From assembly GCF_025311495.1 (NCBI RefSeq), contig NZ_CP104398.1, positions 1,488,001 through 1,552,000 of the forward strand: a stretch of 64,000 bases of DNA. The letters are read 5' to 3'. The notes under the pieces were generated by a model. That model made no database searches. It was not told the DNA's origin and worked only from the letters and a program-made list of their open reading frames with translations. Origin of the DNA: Limosilactobacillus oris. GTDB taxonomy: Bacteria; Bacillota; Bacilli; Lactobacillales; Lactobacillaceae. Positions 58,531-64,000 of this stretch are shown here, one piece after another. Every line of letters begins with the position of its first letter. Within the stretch, counting starts at the first letter, position 1. The translations under genes were made by a program, and so were the position numbers.

Positions 58531-59586
58531 GGCAGATTGCAAGAAATAACTTGAACGAATTTAATGACGTAAATTAAGCAGGAAGATCTCGATTAGTGTG
58601 CGCCAGTTAAGACATTTAAGTGGCCGGGAATTCAGATACCAATTAATTTGAACCAGCTGGCGATTGCTCAGCTCTTCAATAGCTTGGCCTTTGGGAATAA
58701 AGCGCCGTAAAACTCGGTTACGGTTCTCATTACTACCGCGTTCATGTGGTGAATAAGCATGGGCAAAATAAACCGGAGTACCAGTTAGCTGCTCAATTGC
58801 CTGGTAGTTAGCGAACTCTTTACCATGATCTACGGTCAGCGTCTTGAGTTTGTCTTGAAGTTGACTAGCTAGTTCAAGCACGGCTTGAGTCATGGATTGA
58901 CTATCGCGACCATGGAGCCGTTTAACAATTGTCAGGCGACTCTTACGCTCCACAAAAGTAGCCACAGCTTGACCTTTACGCTTGCCAGAAAGTACGGTAT
59001 CAGCTTCAAAGTGGCCGAATTCCTGGCGAGTTTCGACTTTATGAGGACGCTCCTCAATTGAGCGGCCGTGACTGAACGTACCATGCTTTTCTTTAGCGCG
59101 ATGGCGACGAATTCCATGATCAGGCAAATCAGATAACTGCACATCAAGCCATTTTTGATCAATCCAGTTATAAACCGTCTTGTAGGCAATCCCAACCACA
59201 TGGGCAACTTGTTCAGGAGACCACTTCTGGACTTGAATCTTTTCCTCGACCAAGTGTTTAAGGTTTTTAGTGAGCGAAGACTTCCGCCCCCGTTGACTAA
59301 CCTTTTGTTCAAAGTCAGTTTGCGCTAGCTCAGCCTGATACTCACCATTTAGTCGGTGAAGTTTATTAAAGATCGTGGTCTTACTAAAGCCTAAGTAGTT
59401 AGCGATATATCGCAAGGAACGTCCTTCATTATGAAGCGTTTCAATGACAACGCGGTGCTGGAATGATAAAATAGTGGTGCCCATCAAGTTCCTTCTTTGC
59501 TAATGGAATGTTGAGGTAACACCATTAAAGACCTTGATGGGTTTTTCTGACCACTTAAATGTTCAACTTAAATTTTACAATCTGCC
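58531..59586 (-). mobile_element. Intact IS30-family insertion sequence
   Basis: Imperfect inverted repeats GGCAGATTGCAAG..TTGAAC (58,531) and the complement of 59,586 GGCAGATTGTAAA..TTGAAC. 1,056 bp with one full transposase gene. Different subgroup from the copy at 11 kb. No target duplication recognised. Confidence 0.85.
58561..59484 (-). CDS. IS30 transposase
   Basis: 307 residues. N-terminal helix-turn-helix (RSLRYIANYLGFSKTTIFNKL), then DDE core: FGHFEADTVLSGKRKG, TVDHGKEFANY and HERGSNENRNRVLRRF. ATG 59,484 after GAAGGAAC. Complete and probably functional. Confidence 0.95.
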   Translation of the reverse strand: MGTTILSFQHRVVIETLHNEGRSLRYIANYLGFSKTTIFNKLHRLNGEYQAELAQTDFEQKVSQRGRKSSLTKNLKHLVEEKIQVQKWSPEQVAHVVGIAYKTVYNWIDQKWLDVQLSDLPDHGIRRHRAKEKHGTFSHGRSIEERPHKVETRQEFGHFEADTVLSGKRKGQAVATFVERKSRLTIVKRLHGRDSQSMTQAVLELASQLQDKLKTLTVDHGKEFANYQAIEQLTGTPVYFAHAYSPHERGSNENRNRVLRRFIPKGQAIEELSNRQLVQINWYLNSRPLKCLNWRTLIEIFLLNLRH

Positions 59587-59689
59587 CTTTTTAAAAGACA
59601 AGTAAGAGAATTTTAAATGTAGTCCATTTAATTTGAGGCATTCAAGAAATTAGGGATTCTCACATCCTGAGTAAAAAGGTAAATTCAGT

Positions 59690-60553
59690 ATGCATAACTT
59701 GATTTTTCTGACAGATTTAGAAAGTGCTGACTTGGACCCGTATGTGCGGCTCACTGAGGCCCAGCTTTTTCATGCCCGGGGTCCGCAGCCGGGTTTATTT
59801 ATTGCGGAAAGCCCAAAGGTGATCGAACGGGCCTTACGAGCGGGGTACCGCCCAGCGTCCCTGCTGGTAGAAGAGAAGTTCTTAAATCGTGACCTAGCGG
59901 ACCTAGACCATGAAATGGCGACAAATCAGACGGAAGGGCTAGGCCAAACGCCAATCTACGTTGTCAACAACACCTTGCTTCGCCAACTATCTGGTTATAA
60001 TCTTTTACGGGGTGCGCTGGCCGCAATGTACCGTGTGCACCGGTCCACCCTCAATGACTTTTTGGCTGCAATCCCACACGCACACCCACGGATTGCAATC
60101 CTTGAACGAATCGTTAACCCAGCCAACATCGGGGCAATCTTTCGCTCGGCGGCGGCCCTTGGCATCGATGGGATCATCGTCACCAGCGACTCCGCCGACC
60201 CCCTTTACCGGCGCTCTTCGCGGGTTGCAATGGGAACCGTTTTTCAAGTCCCCTGGACCTATATCGATGCCCAAACCTGGCAGACGGAAGGGATTAACCT
60301 GCTCCATCAGTTGGGATACCAAACGGCCGCCATGGCACTGCGCCACAACACCGTGCGGATTGACGCTCCGCAACTGGCGAAGGTCGACAAGCTGGCCATT
60401 ATCCTGGGCTCGGAAGGTCCGGGGTTGAGAGAACAAACAATCGCTGAGAGTGATTTTACAATTAAGATTCCCATGACCACCGGGGTCGATTCCTTGAACG
60501 TTGCGGCGGCCTCGGCACTGGCGTTTTGGGAACTTGGGAACCGTCCGAGCTAA
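59690..60553 (+). CDS. SPOUT-class RNA 2'-O-methyltransferase (TrmH/SpoU family)
   Basis: 287 residues. The three SpoU motifs are clear: NPANIGAIFRSAAALG, AIILGSEGPGL and IPMTTGVDSLNVAAASALAFWEL. An N-terminal substrate-binding region precedes them. Probably methylates rRNA or tRNA ribose; the target cannot be told from sequence. No strong ribosome site (AAAAAGGTAAATTCAGT precedes ATG). Confidence 0.9.
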   Translation: MHNLIFLTDLESADLDPYVRLTEAQLFHARGPQPGLFIAESPKVIERALRAGYRPASLLVEEKFLNRDLADLDHEMATNQTEGLGQTPIYVVNNTLLRQLSGYNLLRGALAAMYRVHRSTLNDFLAAIPHAHPRIAILERIVNPANIGAIFRSAAALGIDGIIVTSDSADPLYRRSSRVAMGTVFQVPWTYIDAQTWQTEGINLLHQLGYQTAAMALRHNTVRIDAPQLAKVDKLAIILGSEGPGLREQTIAESDFTIKIPMTTGVDSLNVAAASALAFWELGNRPS

Positions 60554-60562
60554 TAATATAGC

Positions 60563-60605
60563 AAAACCGAACCATCAATTTTGGCACAATTGTGGTTCGG
60601 TTTTT
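60563..60605 (+). terminator. Terminator after the methyltransferase
   Basis: AAAACCGAACCA pairs with TGGTTCGGTTTTTG. Confidence 0.8.
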
Positions 60606-60689
60606 GTTTTTAAATTATGCTATCCGCCGCGCCCAAAGCGCTAAAACGCCGTCTGGTTCAGTAAACGGGGATTTTTATCAAAGCAACCC

Positions 60690-61721
60690 TTACAGGCTGA
60701 GCTTGAGATCAGCGGGCTGGATGAAGGAAGAGTGTTTGACAAAAATCAGGTTCATCAGCCAGGCACTGACCACCGGAACAACGACGAAGGCGAGGGTAAC
60801 GCGTAGTAAGAGGAGGTCGCCCGCCGAATGCTGGTAAGCCGTGAGCGGGCCGATTAATCCTGCAAAACCGAAGCCAGCGGAAAAGGGCGTCCCGGTCATT
60901 CGAAGGAGCGCCGCGGCTAAACCCGCGACACCGGAAGCGATGATGACCGGAACGAATAGTCGTGGCCGCTCCAATATATTAGCCATTTGAATTTTAGGCG
61001 AACCAAAAAAGTGGGCCAGGGTTCCGCCGAGCGGGTTAACGGTGGCCCCCATCCAAGCGAGCGTGAAGGAGCAGGCGACAATCCCGGCATTCGCGGCCCC
61101 GGAACCAATTCCCGAGAGCGAAATCGCCATGGCAATCGCAACGGAAGAAATCGGCGAGACAATTAGGACGCCAAAAATCATTCCAAGGACGACTCCTATA
61201 AGCAGTGGGGACATCGTCGTTGCCGCCTGAACAACCTGGCCGATGGCAGTTTGAATTGCGACCATCACCGGCTTGGTAAACAGGCTAAGGCCACCAGCGA
61301 TTAAGAGGACCAGCAGTGATTCTAAGATAATCTTGAATTGACCGAGGAAACGGTCGAGGAGGATTACCAGGATTGAGGCGGTAAAGGTGGTAAGCATGAT
61401 GTTAAGGATGATTCCCGAACCATTAAGCAGGAAGACGGCTTTTTGCGGGCTAGCATTCCCGGCAGCCACAAAAGTTGCCAGCGCCATTGAACCGACCTGC
61501 AAAGTTGAAAGCCGCAAGATCATGCCGACCGCGAAGGCTGCAATGAAGGGGAAGGCGGTTTGGGCAAGGGTAATCATATAGGAGATACTGGTCGTTACCG
61601 GGTTGATGGGGCAAAAGTGGAGCAGCTGGGACAGCAGAGCACTGGGGATTAACGCGATTACGATGGCACTGGCGTTACCGTTGAGCGTGGCCATCGCTAA
61701 TTCTTTGAGTTTGACTTTCAT
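60690..61721 (-). CDS. PfoR-like PTS EIIC-type membrane transporter
   Basis: 343 residues with about nine or ten hydrophobic segments and glycine-rich loops (VVLGMIFGVLIVSPISSVAIA, ISLSGIGSGAANAGI). This is the EIIC-like PfoR family (PF13303 type as I recall), lacking EIIA/EIIB domains. The substrate is unknown. GGAGAAG precedes the ATG. It sits behind a leader-peptide attenuator with Phe and Trp codons, which hints at a link with aromatic amino acids; this is inference. Confidence 0.75.
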   Translation of the reverse strand: MKVKLKELAMATLNGNASAIVIALIPSALLSQLLHFCPINPVTTSISYMITLAQTAFPFIAAFAVGMILRLSTLQVGSMALATFVAAGNASPQKAVFLLNGSGIILNIMLTTFTASILVILLDRFLGQFKIILESLLVLLIAGGLSLFTKPVMVAIQTAIGQVVQAATTMSPLLIGVVLGMIFGVLIVSPISSVAIAMAISLSGIGSGAANAGIVACSFTLAWMGATVNPLGGTLAHFFGSPKIQMANILERPRLFVPVIIASGVAGLAAALLRMTGTPFSAGFGFAGLIGPLTAYQHSAGDLLLLRVTLAFVVVPVVSAWLMNLIFVKHSSFIQPADLKLSL

Positions 61722-61823
61722 GTTACGATCTTCTCCTTAGCTTTGTTAATGTTAGGGGAGCGAGGGACATTATTTCATCCAGGGTCGGGTCATGGTTCTG
61801 GCAATCCTCCTTTAAAAACAAAA

Positions 61824-62012
61824 CCGGGTGTTGCAGCATTCTACAACACCCGGAAGTCCTGGTTTTCTTAATGGTTGGCTACCAAATCAAGCTGGACCAG
61901 CTTCCGGATGTCTTCCTCCTAGAAGCGGTCACAAAAAGCCCTGGCTCTAGGAATGGGAATTCCAGAACCAGAAAAAGACGTTGTTTGCTTTTACCGTTGC
62001 TAACGTTGTCAT
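61824..62012 (-). promoter_or_regulatory. Leader-peptide transcription attenuator upstream of the EIIC-like gene
   Basis: Terminator: CCGGGTGTTG/CAACACCCGG (61,824-61,853) followed on the minus strand by TTTTGTTTTT. Competing antiterminator: CCGGAAG (complement of 61,901-61,907) with CTTCCGG (complement of 61,850-61,856), which uses the CCGG of the terminator's 5' arm. A third stem (CTGG..CCAG) covers the Phe/Trp codons of the leader peptide. This is classical ribosome-stalling attenuation architecture. Confidence 0.65.
61947..62012 (-). CDS. Leader peptide with FFWFW run
   Basis: 21 codons; ATG 62,012 with GGAG 8 nt upstream, ending VFFWFWNSHS then TAG. Five consecutive aromatic codons (Phe-Phe-Trp-Phe-Trp) in a 21-codon peptide next to competing hairpins make a regulatory leader likely. 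Confidence 0.6.
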   Translation of the reverse strand: MTTLATVKANNVFFWFWNSHS

Positions 62013-62043
62013 TTTACAAGCTCCATTCAATTTGATTATATGC

Positions 62044-62071
62044 ATTATAATATAATCCTAATCAATGTCAA
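62044..62071 (-). promoter_or_regulatory. Promoter of the attenuator leader
   Basis: On the minus strand TTGACA (complement of 62,066-62,071), 16-bp spacer and TATAAT (complement of 62,044-62,049), about 30 bp before the leader peptide start. Confidence 0.75.
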
Positions 62072-62193
62072 TTAATATTTTAATGATGGAGGACGTGAAA
62101 CGGACACTTCGGCTGATGAGTGTTGGCATTGGCTCGCCCGCCGGAGGGCACAATTGTTGATGATAAAATGATAAGAAAACGAGGGGCGGTGTC

Positions 62194-62307
62194 GTGCCAG
62201 TAGTTGCTGGGCTAATGTGGTGGTTCGTTTATAGAATGACCTTAGTTAGAAGTGCTGATTATCGCCGCGGTCAGCTAAACAGTGCCTTTTTCATGCTCGT
62301 TATGTGA
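62194..62307 (+). pseudogene. Short open frame, possible N-terminal remnant of a membrane protein
   Basis: GTG 62,194 after GAGGGGCGG gives 37 residues, MPVVAGLMWWFVYRM.. to FFMLVM. The stretch 62,100-62,440 holds nothing else I can support. May be a degraded gene. Confidence 0.3.
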
Positions 62308-62445
62308 ACTATCAAAGGCGGGATGGTTGTTAGTCAAAAATGTATAGGTTATACTTATCGTGTAATTACCCTAGTGGCGAAATTTACGTATTTTTTATCA
62401 GCGAGCGTTTTTCCAATAAATGGTATGCACTTGTAGACTACGTAG

Positions 62446-62643
62446 TTCTTTTCCTATGGGACTGCCCAATCCGCTGGTCAACTCGCTGGGGCACAACTGC
62501 CGGGCCAAGGCAACATTGCCAATCGGAAAGCAACATTGCCACAAACTGGTAATGATACTAATCGTCTGGCGATTGCGGGCCTAGCCGCTGCTAGCCTGCT
62601 GGGACTATTTGGTCTTGGCAAGCGTGACCGGAAGAAAAACTAA
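62446..62643 (+). pseudogene. C-terminal remnant of an LPQTG surface protein
   Basis: 65 residues end in KATLPQTGNDTNRLAI, a hydrophobic stretch (AGLAAASLLGLFGLG) and KRDRKKN, a full sorting signal, but a TAG (62,443-62,445) precedes it and no start or secretion signal exists. Third sortase-substrate sequence in the window. Confidence 0.7.
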
Positions 62644-62662
62644 ACGCTAGCTTAGAACAGGC

Positions 62663-62714
62663 AAAGGAGCGTGACGGAAGCCACTAGATGGCTTCGTCGT
62701 CACGCTCCTTTTTT
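62663..62714 (+). terminator. Terminator after the LPQTG remnant
   Basis: AAGGAGCGTGACG..AAGCCA pairs with TGGCTTCGTCGTCACGCTCCTTTTTT, a very long stem. Confidence 0.85.
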
Positions 62715-62824
62715 GCGTTCCGGCTCGGCGGCCAGCCGATTATTAAGGCCTTTTCTTTTGAAATCGAGCCGCTAGATGATAAAATTTATATAACGATAAT
62801 TATAAAAATAAGGAGTAACGTTTA

Positions 62825-63478
62825 ATGATCAAAGTTGGAATAATTGGTGCTTCGGGCATGGCCGGGCGCACGATTTACAAACTGGCGGCGGCAACACAGG
62901 ACCTGAACCCGATCGGAATTGTTCGCCATGAGAAGAAGGCGAAGGAGGTCCTGGGGGATGACGTCTAGCTCCTCAGCGGCAACATTTTCGCGATGACGGA
63001 TAGCCTCCTGTCACGGTTTGACGTAATTGTCGATGCTTTCGGAACCAATCCGGCAGACGCGGACCGGCACCTCAGGCTGGCCGAAAAGCTGGTTAATTTG
63101 GCCCGCAAAAATAAGATTCGGCTAATCTTCATCTTGGGTGCGGGGAGCCTGCAAACTGGGGAGGACGAGTACCTCTTCGTGGATGACCTTGAAAAAATAC
63201 CGGCTTCCTCCAGCTGGATCAATACGCCGCGCCAGCAGTTAAAGGAGCTCCAGTACCTAGAAACAATCACGGATGTCGACTGGGTCGGAATTTCGCCAGC
63301 GGCAACGTTTGAGCCGGGGCCGGCGGCCAGCTATCAACTTGGTAAGGATACATTACTCTACAATGGTCAGGGTGAATCGAAGGTAACCACCGGGACGATG
63401 GCGGAGGTAATCGTGAAGGAAATCCTCGTGCCGCAGTTCCACCAGGAGCGGTTTACCGTGGTTAACACGGGCAAGTAA
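62825..63478 (+). pseudogene. NAD(P)-binding (SDR a5-like) protein with in-frame TAG
   Basis: ATG 62,825 after AAGGAG. GIIGASGMAGRTIYKLA is the Rossmann GxxGxxG motif; after 47 codons a TAG (62,966-62,968) interrupts, then LLSGNIFAMTDSLLSRFDVIVDAFGTN continues in frame to 63,478 (sequence shortened where needed), with GAGSLQTGED and DWVGISPAATFEPG typical of NAD(P)H-binding/NmrA-like proteins. The full length (217 codons) is normal, so a single nonsense mutation inactivates it. Restart at 62,993 would lack the cofactor motif. Confidence 0.85.
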
Positions 63479-63538
63479 ATGGTGGGATGAGGAGGGGGAG
63501 TTACAGCACTTCCCCCACTAGCCGTTAGAAAAAGCAAA

Positions 63539-63584
63539 CAGGTCTCCAGAGTTCGGCACTACCGAGCACTGGGGACCTGTTTTT
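63539..63584. terminator. Terminator between convergent genes
   Basis: CAGGTCTCCAG pairs with CTGGGGACCTG followed by TTTTT. It separates the rightward pseudogene from the leftward kinase gene. Confidence 0.75.
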
Positions 63585-63610
63585 AGATAATAGTGAAGCG
63601 GCCGCAGCAA

Positions 63611-64000
63611 CTACTTCTGCGGAATAATAATGCTTTGTTCTAGCCAGTAGTTGTTGGAGCTGACTTCATGCTGGACCTGGGGATAACGGGCCAAAATCAT
63701 TTGTAAATTCTTTAGGCCAAGGCCATGGCTGCTTTCCAGATTGCCGTGGCTATTAGAAAGCTGCTGTAAGTTCAGTGCCTTTTCCTGGGTGGAGTTGCCA
63801 ATCACAATCCACTGCTGGTGGTTCTTAACGAACAGGGCGACGCTGACCTTCTTATCCTTCGACTGCTTGGCGGCCTTAATCGCGTTGTCCATTAAGTTCG
63901 ATAAAATCCGGATGAGGTCCAGTGGCGCCACGGTGTTAGTGAACTTGACCGGTTCGCTGATTTCAACCGCGACGTTCAAGTTGTCTTCCAGTGCCCCGAG
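63611..64000 (-). CDS. C-terminal part of a GHKL sensor histidine kinase (AgrC-like), partial
   Basis: 129 codons in the window, truncated on the 5' side by the window edge. RILSNLMDNAIKAAKQS is the N box and SSHGLGLKNLQMIL the G box of a GHKL ATPase domain; the order and short length fit peptide-sensing AgrC-type kinases. Such kinases control quorum-regulated traits with a LytTR regulator, which would lie outside the window. Confidence 0.85.
   Translation of the reverse strand, partial: LGALEDNLNVAVEISEPVKFTNTVAPLDLIRILSNLMDNAIKAAKQSKDKKVSVALFVKNHQQWIVIGNSTQEKALNLQQLSNSHGNLESSHGLGLKNLQMILARYPQVQHEVSSNNYWLEQSIIIPQK

Overview
The window reads as chromosome of a heterofermentative lactobacillus. 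The 16S V1-V2 region and the overall gene style point to Limosilactobacillus, and from memory most likely the vaginalis/pontis/panis/oris branch; the species call is an inference. Core genes are GC-rich (purine operon, gpmA, tyrS), while much of 19-51 kb is clearly AT-richer and looks acquired.

Region by region. 1-8.2 kb holds the end of a purine biosynthesis operon (purQ tail, purL, purF, purM, purN, purH, purD) in which all genes overlap or nearly touch. 8.2-8.95 kb has no protein gene but is packed with long complementary stems and a minus-strand intrinsic terminator, so it is a candidate large structured non-coding RNA. Next come gpmA, a DUF975 membrane protein, an IS30 copy with a nonsense codon, and tyrS behind a tyrosine T-box. 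13.9-19.24 kb is a complete rRNA operon (16S-23S-5S) with three promoters and a terminal tRNA-Thr.

19.24-43.9 kb is a mosaic integrated element inserted at the 3' end of that tRNA-Thr. An 11-bp copy of the tRNA end lies at 43,903-43,913 and is followed at once by a strong terminator, probably the displaced terminator of the rRNA operon. Repeated TGCACACA boxes occur near both ends. The element carries a lipoprotein gene, a tet(W) tetracycline-resistance segment that truncates an amidohydrolase gene, an Ile-type T-box with a PanE-like reductase, a broken IS3/IS150 element in a sortase-anchored protein gene, an intact serine recombinase plus a catalytically degenerate paralogue in an operon with an exonuclease-like protein, an FRG-domain protein, a structured small RNA, a replication block (winged-helix protein and SF3 primase-helicase), an excisionase-like gene, a tyrosine integrase and a PstI/BsuBI-type restriction-modification locus with an XRE-ImmA regulator.

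43.9-51.8 kb adds an intact IS66 element with an 8-bp target duplication, a tiny hydrophobic peptide gene divergent from a small RNA, a decayed AbrB/Doc toxin-antitoxin pair, a plasmid-type mobilization module and IS66 debris. 51.9-57.9 kb encodes a 1,992-residue LPQTG-anchored adhesin with about 16 identical 81-residue Rib-like repeats, flanked by facing IS66 ends. After an IS66-derived miniature element and an IS30 copy, host-type genes return: an SPOUT rRNA methyltransferase, a PfoR-like EIIC membrane protein behind a leader-peptide attenuator rich in Phe/Trp codons, an LPXTG remnant, an NAD(P)-binding pseudogene and the C-terminus of a GHKL sensor kinase.

Most noteworthy: the large RNA at 8.2-8.9 kb, the dead recombinase/exonuclease operon, the small RNA at 32.5 kb, the aromatic-codon attenuator at 61.8-62.0 kb, the peptide/small-RNA pair at 46.6-46.96 kb, and the tRNA-Thr island carrying tet(W) and restriction-modification.
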